Source: Burkholderiales bacterium (GTDB taxonomy: Bacteria > Pseudomonadota > Gammaproteobacteria > Burkholderiales > Burkholderiaceae_C). From it: a stretch of 64,000 bases of DNA. The notes below the pieces were generated by a model. The model worked only from the letters and a program-made list of their open reading frames with translations. It did not search any database and was not told the DNA's origin. The stretch lies in NCBI GenBank assembly GCA_021414305.1, contig JAIOOS010000018.1:62001-126000 (forward strand). Direction: 5' to 3'. Shown here piece by piece: positions 8,984 through 16,195 of the stretch. How positions within the stretch are numbered: position 1 is the stretch's first letter; each line of letters begins with the position of its first letter. The position numbers and the translations under genes were made by a program.

Positions 8984-9523
8984 ATGAAGCATGAGCTGAA
9001 ACTTGGCCGGATCGGCCTCGCCGCGATCACCGCGGCGGTCTTCTCTTGCGGCCCCGCCTTCGCGCAATCGTCCCTGGACGTCGGCACGTCGGTACCCGAC
9101 GTGGCTTCGGTCAAGGACGGTCTGTTCCCGGAAGACGCCTGCAAGGAGCTCGAGGCGAGCGGCTTCAAGTGCATGGGCCTGAAGCCGGCGATCAAGTACT
9201 CTCTGCCGGCCTCCTCGTTCAAGGTCGGCTCGGCCGAGCTCCCCGAACTGCTGAAGAAGCAGCTCGACGTGTTCGCCGAAGTGTTGCGCGGCAAGAAGGG
9301 AACCGCTCGCCAGATCAAGGTGACCGGCCACGCCGACGCTTCCGGCACGCCCGAGGCCAATCAGCAGCTCTCGATCAAGCGGGCCGAAGCGGTCAAGGAG
9401 TATCTGGTCTCGAAGGGCGCCGACCCGAACATGCTGTCGATCGCCGGGCAGGGCTCGAAGGACCCGGTCAACCCGGCCAATCCGCTCGCCCCGGAGAACC
9501 GCCGGGTCGAGATCGGCCGCTGA
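8984..9523 (+). CDS. OmpA-family outer-membrane/peptidoglycan-binding protein
   Basis: 179 aa from the ATG at 8984, chosen because it follows GAGGAG by 5 bp and opens a normal signal peptide (basic start, hydrophobic stretch, cleavage after AFAQ near residue 28). The frame upstream of this ATG has no such features. The C-terminal half is an OmpA-like peptidoglycan-binding domain: KVTGHADASG, then the IKRAEAVKEYL helix and the closing ENRRVEI. It is the only gene on the plus strand inside the T6SS cluster. It may be a TagL-like cell-wall anchor or a general OmpA protein. A role in T6SS is inferred from location only, because the cluster's TssL already carries an OmpA domain. Confidence 0.85.
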   Translation: MKHELKLGRIGLAAITAAVFSCGPAFAQSSLDVGTSVPDVASVKDGLFPEDACKELEASGFKCMGLKPAIKYSLPASSFKVGSAELPELLKKQLDVFAEVLRGKKGTARQIKVTGHADASGTPEANQQLSIKRAEAVKEYLVSKGADPNMLSIAGQGSKDPVNPANPLAPENRRVEIGR

Positions 9524-9556
9524 GCGCTGCACCGCGCTTCGAAGCGCGGAACAAGA

Positions 9557-9584
9557 ACGGCCGGGATCTCCGGCCGTTTTGCTT
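9557..9584 (+). terminator. Rho-independent terminator after the OmpA-like gene
   Basis: An 8-bp perfect stem, ACGGCCGG / CCGGCCGT, with a 5-nt loop is followed by TTTGCTTT, 33 bp past the stop codon. It lies between two convergent genes (the PAAR-like gene ends at 9602 on the other strand) and may work in both directions. Confidence 0.75.
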
Positions 9585-9601
9585 TGCGACTCTCGGCGGC
9601 C

Positions 9602-9994
9602 TCAGGGCGGCACCTTCTCGGTCGATTGCCCGGGATCGCTGACCTCGATGACGCCGGCCCACATGCACATCAGCTTCGATTCCTTGTTCAGCACCGGCTG
9701 GTTCGCGAGCAGCACCGTCGGTGCCCCTGTCACCCACGGGGCCGTCGTGTTCGGAATGCAGGGCATCGGCGTCAGGGTGCCGAGCGCCGCGGCCGTGGCC
9801 GCCGCCACGACGGGATTGGCGGGGCTCTTGCACATGCCGAACGGCATGATGTTGACCATGGGCTTGTAGTCCATGATGTTCGCCGCGGGCTTGTTCGAGG
9901 TCAGCATCTTGTTGACCGGCAGCACCACCAGCACGCTCGGCGCCAATCCCATGCTGCACTTCAGCTGGGCGCTCATGCAGACGTGAAACGACAT
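9602..9994 (-). CDS. PAAR-like protein (DUF4150/DUF4280 type), candidate VgrG tip
   Basis: 130 aa. ATG at 9994 is preceded by AGGAAAG at proper spacing; the longer open frame upstream is a shadow of the phosphatase gene. The protein begins MSFHVCMSAQLKCSMG, then has IMDYKPMVNI, FGMCKSPANP, LTPMPCIP and, near the end, MCMWAGVIEV. This pattern of short motifs with spaced cysteines is typical of the PAAR-like DUF4280/DUF4150 families, which cap the VgrG spike. No toxin domain is fused: the protein ends about 20 residues past the tip domain. It lies 17 bp after the phosphatase gene at the end of the right-hand T6SS block. I assign the fold by motif recall only, so which of the two Pfam families it belongs to is uncertain. 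Confidence 0.78.
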   Translation of the reverse strand: MSFHVCMSAQLKCSMGLAPSVLVVLPVNKMLTSNKPAANIMDYKPMVNIMPFGMCKSPANPVVAAATAAALGTLTPMPCIPNTTAPWVTGAPTVLLANQPVLNKESKLMCMWAGVIEVSDPGQSTEKVPP

Positions 9995-10011
9995 GTCTTT
10001 CCTGCCTTTCC

Positions 10012-10761
10012 CTAGGGTCCGGGCTCGCTGACCCAGACGGCCAGCGCCGTGAAGTTGTCGTGGCGCGGCTTGTGCGAAGCGCCCTGGAGGACGTTCTGCT
10101 CGAGCTCCTGCAGCCATGCGCTCGGGCTGACGGCGTTCGACAGCGCGGCTTCCATCTGCCCGTCCTCGACGTATTCCCACATCCCGTCGGTGCAGAGCAG
10201 GAACACGTCGCCCGCCTCGACCTGCCAGGGCGGCGCCGAGACGCTGACCTGCAGGTCTTCCTCGCCGACGCCGAGCGCGGAGAGCAGCTCGCTGCGCTGA
10301 GGATGCGAGCGCATGTCCTCGGCGGCGAGCATGCCGCCGTCGACCAGCGACTGGACCAGGCTGTGATCGCGGGTGCGCGCGGCGACGCGGCCGGCGCGAA
10401 AGACGTAGAGGCGCGAATCGCCGCAGTGACCCCAGGTGCCCGTCCGGCCCTCGAAGTCGATGAAGAGGGCCACCACCGTGCTGTGCATGTTCTGCAGCGC
10501 GCGATCGTCGGCGCGGTGCTGGATGATCGAGCGGTTGGTCGCCACGATCATGCGCTCGATCGCCTCCGGGCTGCCTTCCGGGGTGGCGGCGAACGCACCG
10601 AGGATGAATTGCACGGCGAGCTTGGACGCCTTGTCGCCGCCGCCGTGCCCCCCCGCGCCATCGGCCACGACGCAGCACAGATGGCTGTCCGAATGCCAGT
10701 GGCCGCAGGCGTCCTCGTTGTAGTTGCGGCCACCGCGACGCGACAGAGTCGCCAGTTCCAT
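10012..10761 (-). CDS. pppA: PP2C-family protein phosphatase (PppA/Stp type) of the T6SS
   Basis: 249 aa from ATG 10761. A GTG at 10767, two codons upstream, has better spacing to GGGAGA and is an equal candidate. PP2C signature motifs: N-terminal SRRGGRNYNEDACG, then VVADGAGGHGGG, WGHCGDSRLY, TRDHSLVQ, LLCTDGMWE and, near the end, HDNFTALAVW. The metal-binding aspartates of the DGxGG, GDSR, TDG and DN motifs are all present, so it should be an active Mn/Mg-dependent phosphatase. It should reverse phosphorylation by the PpkA kinase at the left edge. It lies directly downstream of fha, and the next gene encodes the PAAR-like tip. Confidence 0.92.
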   Translation of the reverse strand: MELATLSRRGGRNYNEDACGHWHSDSHLCCVVADGAGGHGGGDKASKLAVQFILGAFAATPEGSPEAIERMIVATNRSIIQHRADDRALQNMHSTVVALFIDFEGRTGTWGHCGDSRLYVFRAGRVAARTRDHSLVQSLVDGGMLAAEDMRSHPQRSELLSALGVGEEDLQVSVSAPPWQVEAGDVFLLCTDGMWEYVEDGQMEAALSNAVSPSAWLQELEQNVLQGASHKPRHDNFTALAVWVSEPGP

Positions 10762-10804
10762 CTGCACGATCAGGGTCTCCCGCTGCGCCGGCGGCGCTTC
10801 GCCA

Positions 10805-12892
10805 TCATGGCCGATCCTTGGCCAGCTGGTCGATGTATTCGTTGTACGCGCGCAGGAACTCCTTGCCGAAAAGTTCATGGAAATCGTCCGAAGCTTCGGA
10901 CGAGATCTGGCTGTACAGCTGGGTGAACACTTCCCACATCTGGGCCTTGCGCTGGCCGGGCAGGATCGAGGAGAGCAGCGACTTCTGCGTCAGCTTGCCT
11001 TCGAGCGTGGCCGGATCGAACCGCTTGAGGATGCCCTCGAGCGCCGCGCGCATGCCGGCGAGGAAGCCGAACTGGTGGGCGCGCAGGTCGTCGTAGGCGT
11101 CGCGCATCGCCTTGTCCGATTCCATGAAGCCGCGTGCCGGGGGGCTGAGCAGGTGGCCGAGCGCGACCTCGGCCGAGGGCGAGAACTTGAGCGGGTTGTT
11201 CTCGCGGGTGACGATCATCGTCACCTCGGCCCGGATCTCGCGCTTCAGCGCGGCCCGCGCGACAAGCAGGTCGACCGTGCCGCGCGTCGCCTCGTGAACC
11301 AGGCGACCGAGCAGGCGCATGAAGGCCGGCGTCAGGACCAGCGCGTCCGGCGGCAGGTTGTGCACGGCCAGGCCTTCGCGCAACGCCGCGGTCAGCGCCG
11401 CGATGTCGGCGCTCGGCGCAGCCGCGGCCGCGGGCCGGGCCGCCGCCGCGGGAGCAGCGGCGGCATTGGGCGGTGGCTGCCACGCCGGCGCACCGGCGGT
11501 CGTGCGCACGGCAGGCGGCGCCTGCGGCCGCGCCGCCACCGGTGGTGGCGACGGCACCGGAATCGGTGCCGCCATTGCCGGCGGCGCCGGACGCGGCGGT
11601 GGGGGCGCGGGGATGGGCGGCGCCACCGGAGCGGGCGCGGGCGCTCCGAAGTCGAGCGAAAGGTCGAGCATGTCGGGGATCGCAGCGCCACCGCCCGATG
11701 CCGGCGCACCGCCGCGCGGCCGGATGACGGTCTGGCTTTCGCCCGAGGGATCGTTCCACGACAGGACCGAGCCCGGCGGTGCGGCCGCATCGGCAGCGCG
11801 CACCGCCGGCGGGCTGCGCTGCATCGGCGCGCCCGCGGCCCCGGGTTGTCCGGCGAAACCGGAGGTGAAGGTCTGCGTCGGCGGAATCGTCTGCACCGGC
11901 GCCACCGGCGGCGGCGCGGCGCGGGGCGGCGCCACCGGGGGCGGGCGCTGGGCCGGAGCTGGAGTCATCGGCGGCACCATGAACGGCGTCGACAGCTCCG
12001 GGGTGGTGTCGCTGGCAGCGGTGGCGCTGCCACGCGTCATGCTGTTGAGCGACTTCATCGGGTCGGCGTGCGCGGCCATGTTGGGCTGCGCCGCTGCCTG
12101 GTTCAGCGCCGAACCCGCCAGCGGATCGATGTTGCGACCACCCGAGCTGGCGCCAAGACCGAACAGCGCGTCGAGCGAATCGCCGCCGCCCCCACCGCCC
12201 GCGCCGCTGCCGCCGAGTCCGAATTCCGGAATCAAGGCCTCGGCGCGGCCGCCGACATCGAGACCGAAGTTGCCGCCGCCACCGGCGGCAGGCTGGCCCA
12301 GCGAGCGAGCGAAGTCATGGCCTTGCGGAGACTGGGTGGCCGGATCGGGAGCGAACGGATCCCAGTCCTGGGGAATGCCGCCGCCGGTGGGCGCCGAGGG
12401 TGCCGGCGCGGGGGCGTAGGCCGGCGGGCGCGCCGATGGGGCCGACGGCGAGCGCGCCGGCGCACCGAAGCCCGCGAGCGGATCGGCGAAAGGCGCGGCG
12501 GCGGGGGCGCGTCCCGCCGCCGACGGGGTCGATGCCAGCCCGGGGAAATCGGCGAACGGATCCGCTGCCGCGCCGCCCGTCGCCGCAGCCGCCTCGACCC
12601 GCATCGCGTAGCCGCCGATCTGCAGCTCGTCGCCGGGCTGGATGAACGTCTCCTGCCCGTTGCCCAGCGGCCGGCCGTTGACCGAGATCGGATTGCTGCC
12701 GCGATCGATGATCGCGTAGCGGCCGTTGCGGAAAACGACCTGCGCATGCACGCGAGAGATCGTTCGCTCCGGGTCGGGCAGGACCATCTGGTTGTTCTCG
12801 CCCCGGCCGATGGCGCCGCCGGTCTCGTCGAAGTGACCGGAAAGAGGCGAGGTCGCCGCGCCGTTGTACGAGGTCACGCTGATGCTGATCAC
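10805..12892 (-). CDS. tagH: Fha / TagH, FHA-domain T6SS scaffold protein
   Basis: 695 aa. N-terminal forkhead-associated domain (about 20-100) with the expected GRGENN, SRVHAQV and SVNGRPL motifs, which bind phosphothreonine. A disordered linker of about 400 residues, rich in Pro/Ala/Gly, includes DPFADF, DPLAGF, DSLDALF and TVIRP with T388. The last ~190 residues are the TagH C-terminal domain (from about 505). Fha proteins link kinase signalling to T6SS assembly. In Pseudomonas Fha1 itself is phosphorylated by PpkA, and in Agrobacterium Fha binds phosphorylated TssL. The phosphatase gene follows at once. The domain ends are very well conserved, the linker composition is low in complexity, and the start is supported by the MISISVTSYN strand that normally opens the FHA fold. 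Confidence 0.93.
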   Translation of the reverse strand: MISISVTSYNGAATSPLSGHFDETGGAIGRGENNQMVLPDPERTISRVHAQVVFRNGRYAIIDRGSNPISVNGRPLGNGQETFIQPGDELQIGGYAMRVEAAAATGGAAADPFADFPGLASTPSAAGRAPAAAPFADPLAGFGAPARSPSAPSARPPAYAPAPAPSAPTGGGIPQDWDPFAPDPATQSPQGHDFARSLGQPAAGGGGNFGLDVGGRAEALIPEFGLGGSGAGGGGGGDSLDALFGLGASSGGRNIDPLAGSALNQAAAQPNMAAHADPMKSLNSMTRGSATAASDTTPELSTPFMVPPMTPAPAQRPPPVAPPRAAPPPVAPVQTIPPTQTFTSGFAGQPGAAGAPMQRSPPAVRAADAAAPPGSVLSWNDPSGESQTVIRPRGGAPASGGGAAIPDMLDLSLDFGAPAPAPVAPPIPAPPPPRPAPPAMAAPIPVPSPPPVAARPQAPPAVRTTAGAPAWQPPPNAAAAPAAAARPAAAAAPSADIAALTAALREGLAVHNLPPDALVLTPAFMRLLGRLVHEATRGTVDLLVARAALKREIRAEVTMIVTRENNPLKFSPSAEVALGHLLSPPARGFMESDKAMRDAYDDLRAHQFGFLAGMRAALEGILKRFDPATLEGKLTQKSLLSSILPGQRKAQMWEVFTQLYSQISSEASDDFHELFGKEFLRAYNEYIDQLAKDRP

Positions 12893-12946
12893 GACGCCAT
12901 CGCTCCCCGACTCGGCTCGGTACCCCGCTGCCTCCGGCAGGCTCGC

Positions 12947-13753
12947 TCAACGCAGGACATAGATTCTTCCTTCGACCATCGCCAACCGGATCGGCCAGGC
13001 CTGATCGCCGAGTTCCGGAGCCTCGTTGCTTGTTCGCAGTGCCGGGCCGCCGGTGGGCGCCAGGCATTCGATCAGCCTCCCGTCCACCACGGGCCGCAGC
13101 ACCAGCTCGGCGGCAACCGGCGGCAGCACCTTCAATGCTTTCGCAGCATACAGCCCCTGCACTTGATCGCGAAAGCGCTGCACCGCCAGATTGGCGTCGC
13201 CCTGATAGGCGATCGCCAGCTCGTCGAAGCGCAACTTCGAGGCGGCGATCAGCGGCTCGGGATTGCCGCGGCCGAGCTCGACCGCGAGCTGCTGCAGGAA
13301 CTCGAGGATGCCGCGCCGGACCGGATCGTTGATGTCGATCGGGGGCGCATCGAGCCAGCGCCAGCGCGGAAAGTTGACCGGCAGATCGACCTCGCGCTTG
13401 TGCGCCGAAGGTGCGTCGTACGAGCGGCCCTCCGGCGTTGCCCACTCGGCCACGCCGAGCACGCGTGCCTCCGGATCGGCCGGCGACTGGCCGTGCCGCA
13501 CCAGCACCAGGCGCGCGCGCGCCCAGGTCGCGCCGATGGCGACCCGTGGCTGGCTCGGCGCCGCCGCACCGGGCGCGGCCGGGCCGACCACCAGCGTCAG
13601 CTCGTTGCGCCCGGCGAGGGTGTATTCGTGAACGGCCAGGCTGGTGCTGCCTCCTGCCGGCCCCAGCGCGGCCAGGGGCATGCCGTTGAGATGAACCTCG
13701 ACCGCGCACCCGCCGGCGGCGAGCTCGAGCATCAGGAGACGGTCCATCGCCAT
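12947..13753 (-). CDS. Conserved-looking hypothetical protein in the VgrG downstream cluster
   Basis: 268 aa; I do not recognise a family. No signal peptide or membrane helix. The first ~80 residues look like beta strands (LLMLELAAGGCAVEVHLNG, then a Gly/Ser turn, NELTLVV). This is followed by a region with RARLVLVRHG, then VDLPVNFPRWRW, and an alpha-helical stretch (about 140-205), then strands to the end. The mixed beta-helix-beta layout, high GC and codon use match the neighbours, so it is a real gene. It lies between the 592-aa protein and fha. It could be an accessory, immunity or effector-related protein; with no toxin motif or signal I make no functional call. Confidence 0.6.
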   Translation of the reverse strand: MAMDRLLMLELAAGGCAVEVHLNGMPLAALGPAGGSTSLAVHEYTLAGRNELTLVVGPAAPGAAAPSQPRVAIGATWARARLVLVRHGQSPADPEARVLGVAEWATPEGRSYDAPSAHKREVDLPVNFPRWRWLDAPPIDINDPVRRGILEFLQQLAVELGRGNPEPLIAASKLRFDELAIAYQGDANLAVQRFRDQVQGLYAAKALKVLPPVAAELVLRPVVDGRLIECLAPTGGPALRTSNEAPELGDQAWPIRLAMVEGRIYVLR

Positions 13754-13836
13754 GTCAGTGCTCGCCGCGCAGCCCCAAGGGCACTGACCGCCCCCTCGAG
13801 GGGCAGCGAACGAAGAGAGCGTGAGGGCTCAGCATG
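13754..13836. other. 83-bp spacer with palindrome, possible dispersed intergenic repeat
   Basis: The spacer holds a perfect 12-bp palindrome, CCCCTCGAGGGG, at 13792-13803, followed by a purine-rich AACGAAGAGAGCGTGAGGG. The composition is unlike the flanking genes, and this style of short palindromic spacer is common between genes of Burkholderiales. It may weaken transcription between the 592-aa gene and the 268-aa gene. No copy elsewhere in the window is apparent to me. Confidence 0.35.
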
Positions 13837-15615
13837 TCAGCCGGCCGACCAGTCGACCAATGACAAGGCGGGGAAGATCTTGCGCGCCTTGCGCGTTCCG
13901 CCGAGCACCGGATCGGAGGTCTCGGTGATGATCGCGACCGGTTCGGCGCGCAGGGCGAAGAACCACTGCAGGCCAACGGCGTCCCCGCGCGGCCGCAGGC
14001 CGCACTCGCCGACGAGCGCGCCGCCGATCGCCATCGGTCCAGCGGCGGCGCTGAGGGTCAGCGGCTCCGCGCCCGCCAGAGGCTCGATCTCGAGCGTGAA
14101 CGGGAAGCGCCAGGTGCGCAACACCGACTTGAGGTCCTGCCCCTCCTGGCCCTTGTCGCCGAGCTGGGCCAGGGTCATGCGCAGCTCGCTGCGGCCCTTG
14201 CAATGAACCCGGATGCGCGACCGCGCCGGGCCATCCACCAGCTCGCCCGAAAGGCGCAGCTCGAGCGAGAGGGCGAGCAAGTCGAGCGCTCCTTCGGTGC
14301 GCATCGTCACGCTGGCCGCGGAGGTGCGGCGCCAGCCCCAGGTGACGCCCGCCTGGCCGACCAGCGGCGAGGCCTCGACCTCGAGGCGCGAGGCCGGGTT
14401 GTCGAGCACGCGCGCCCATTCGTTGTAGAGCTTTTCCATCCCGCCGCGAAAGGCCGCATGCAGGTCGCGCCACGACCGCTGCCATGCGCTCGCATCGTCG
14501 GCAGCGCCGTCCTTCTCGAGCTTGCAAGTGGCCGAGGGCGCGGCCTCGCCCTCGGCGGACCCGGGCCAGACCATGGGCTCCCACGCGGGATGGCGCACTT
14601 CGGTCAGCCACTGGGCCGCGTCGTAGACGCGCACTTCCATGGCGACGTCGCCGAACGGCGCTCCGGCGTCGCGCAGGCCGCAACTCGCGACCCGCACCGT
14701 CTGCCGGTCGAACGGGGCCTCAGCGGCGATGCCGGGCCGGGCCGCGCTCGCCGCCAGAGGGGGCGGGGTCGGGGCGTACAGCGCGAGGCTGAGACGCGCC
14801 GTGTCGCGACCCTTCCACGCGAGCTGGCCTTCGGCGCCCACGTGCACGACCTCCGGGTGCACCCGCGGATCGCAGACGGCATGGGTCTCGATGCGCAGGT
14901 TCAGCCGGGCGGGAGCGCCGCGGCGCAAGGCATGGCTCGCAACCGCGAGCTCCACCGGCTCGTCCGGAGCCCGCGTCCACTTGACCGCCCCTTCGCCCAC
15001 CTTGGCGACGGCGAATCGCTGCCAGCCGTTCGGCGTGTGACGGTACTCCTGCAGGTTCTCCGCCTCGGCCACCATCATGTCGATCGAGCCGAGATCGCAG
15101 GGCTTGACCGCGACCACCGTCGCCTGGCTCGACGGGAACACCGAGCGCGCCGCGGCCAGCACGCTCATCCTGGCGTCGACGGCGGTCAGCGCGGTTTCGA
15201 ACTGCGCAGTGGTGAGCGCCGCGGCCGCGCCGGCAGCCGCCGCGGTCGCGCCCTGCGCGGCATGGCGCTGCTCCAGCTCCAGGCGGGTGCGGTGCGCTAG
15301 CTGATGCAGCTTGAGCGCGGCGCTGCGTCGCGAATCGCCCAGGATCTCGGCCGCCCAGGCGAACGACGGCTTGCCGTCGAAGGCCGGGCCCCAGATGCAC
15401 CACAGACAGGCGTAGCGCGCCAAGTCGCAGGCGTCGCGCAGGCCGTGCTTGCGGCCCTGCTGCACCGCGGCCTCGACGAAAGCCGGCCAGCGGTCCTGCA
15501 GCCGCTCGGTCAGCGCCGGCCAGGTTTCCGCCAGGACGCTGCTGATGCTCGCCGCATGACGCTTCAGCGTCAGCTGCTCGAGCCGGTCGAACTGTTCCCA
15601 GGTCAGGCGCAGCAT
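13837..15615 (-). CDS. Large protein of unknown function downstream of VgrG-DUF4123; candidate T6SS cargo or accessory protein
   Basis: 592 aa, not recognised. The first ~115 residues are helical (LTWEQFDRLEQLTLKRHA, then DACDLARYACLWCIWGPAFD and FAWAAEIL). They resemble the short accessory helical domain often found beside DUF4123 adaptor genes, though I cannot verify this. An alanine-rich hinge follows near 120-135. The remaining ~450 residues look beta-rich, with paired phrases such as RIRVHCKGRSELRM and FTLEIEPLAGAEPLTL. No signal peptide, membrane helix or known catalytic motif is visible. Its start lies 7 bp after the DUF4123 stop, so VgrG, adaptor and this protein form one translational unit. 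That order normally means the adaptor loads this protein or its partner onto VgrG. Confidence 0.6.
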   Translation of the reverse strand: MLRLTWEQFDRLEQLTLKRHAASISSVLAETWPALTERLQDRWPAFVEAAVQQGRKHGLRDACDLARYACLWCIWGPAFDGKPSFAWAAEILGDSRRSAALKLHQLAHRTRLELEQRHAAQGATAAAAGAAAALTTAQFETALTAVDARMSVLAAARSVFPSSQATVVAVKPCDLGSIDMMVAEAENLQEYRHTPNGWQRFAVAKVGEGAVKWTRAPDEPVELAVASHALRRGAPARLNLRIETHAVCDPRVHPEVVHVGAEGQLAWKGRDTARLSLALYAPTPPPLAASAARPGIAAEAPFDRQTVRVASCGLRDAGAPFGDVAMEVRVYDAAQWLTEVRHPAWEPMVWPGSAEGEAAPSATCKLEKDGAADDASAWQRSWRDLHAAFRGGMEKLYNEWARVLDNPASRLEVEASPLVGQAGVTWGWRRTSAASVTMRTEGALDLLALSLELRLSGELVDGPARSRIRVHCKGRSELRMTLAQLGDKGQEGQDLKSVLRTWRFPFTLEIEPLAGAEPLTLSAAAGPMAIGGALVGECGLRPRGDAVGLQWFFALRAEPVAIITETSDPVLGGTRKARKIFPALSLVDWSAG

Positions 15616-15622
15616 CGCGGCT

Positions 15623-16171
15623 TCAGCGCGCCGGCGCCATCAGCGGCCGGACATCGGTGGCCAGCACGCCCTGCTCCATCGACAACCAGGTCCAGGCGTC
15701 GGCTGCCGGGAGGACGATCGTCTGCCCCAGGCCGAAGACCTCGTCGAGCTGGCCGGCGAGCAGCGTCGGCAGGATCGCCTGCAGTACCTCGGGGTCGTAC
15801 CAGCGCCAGGCGCGGCGATCGCCGTCGGGCAGGATCACTTCGCCGATCGTTCGGCAATGCTCGCGCACGGGGAGCAGCGGCTTCATCGAAATGCTGAGCA
15901 GGCCCCAGCCCGGGTAGGTGGGCGTCGCTTCGCCGAGCAGCCAGTCGGTGAACGGCGAGCTCTCGCCGAGCTCGGCCAGGTAGGGAGCGCGCGCCGCGGC
16001 CTCGGCGCTCATCGCTCCGCGCTGCAGGCAGTCCCATCCGGCGAGCTGCGCCCCCTTCAGCTTTTCTTCGATGCCCGGAATCACCAGGCCGTCGATCACG
16101 GCGTGGACGCGCGAGCCCTGTCGCGCCCAGAGCGAGGCCCGCAGCTGGGCTGGCGAGAACGCGGTACTCAT
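15623..16171 (-). CDS. DUF4123-domain T6SS effector adaptor/chaperone
   Basis: 182 aa. The overall layout matches DUF4123 (Tap/TEC) adaptors: an N-terminal strand with RVHAVIDGLVIPG, then an AGWDCLQRG turn, APYLAEL, then PFTDWLLGE, the WGLLSIS strand, LPVREHCR, and the RAWRWYDPEVL motif. It closes with the FGLGQTIVLP / WTWLSMEQG strands. The 'RWYDP' stretch is the family hallmark. Such proteins bind a specific effector and load it on the cognate VgrG. It lies 24 bp after vgrG and 7 bp before the 592-aa gene, which makes the downstream protein the prime candidate for its client. Confidence 0.85.
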   Translation of the reverse strand: MSTAFSPAQLRASLWARQGSRVHAVIDGLVIPGIEEKLKGAQLAGWDCLQRGAMSAEAAARAPYLAELGESSPFTDWLLGEATPTYPGWGLLSISMKPLLPVREHCRTIGEVILPDGDRRAWRWYDPEVLQAILPTLLAGQLDEVFGLGQTIVLPAADAWTWLSMEQGVLATDVRPLMAPAR

Positions 16172-16195
16172 CGAATCCCAGGCAGGAACACCGGA

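Noticed and set aside
10724..14206. Plus-strand open frame of 1,160 residues opposite fha
   Set aside because: Arg-rich low-complexity shadow of the Pro/Ala-rich fha linker and neighbouring genes.
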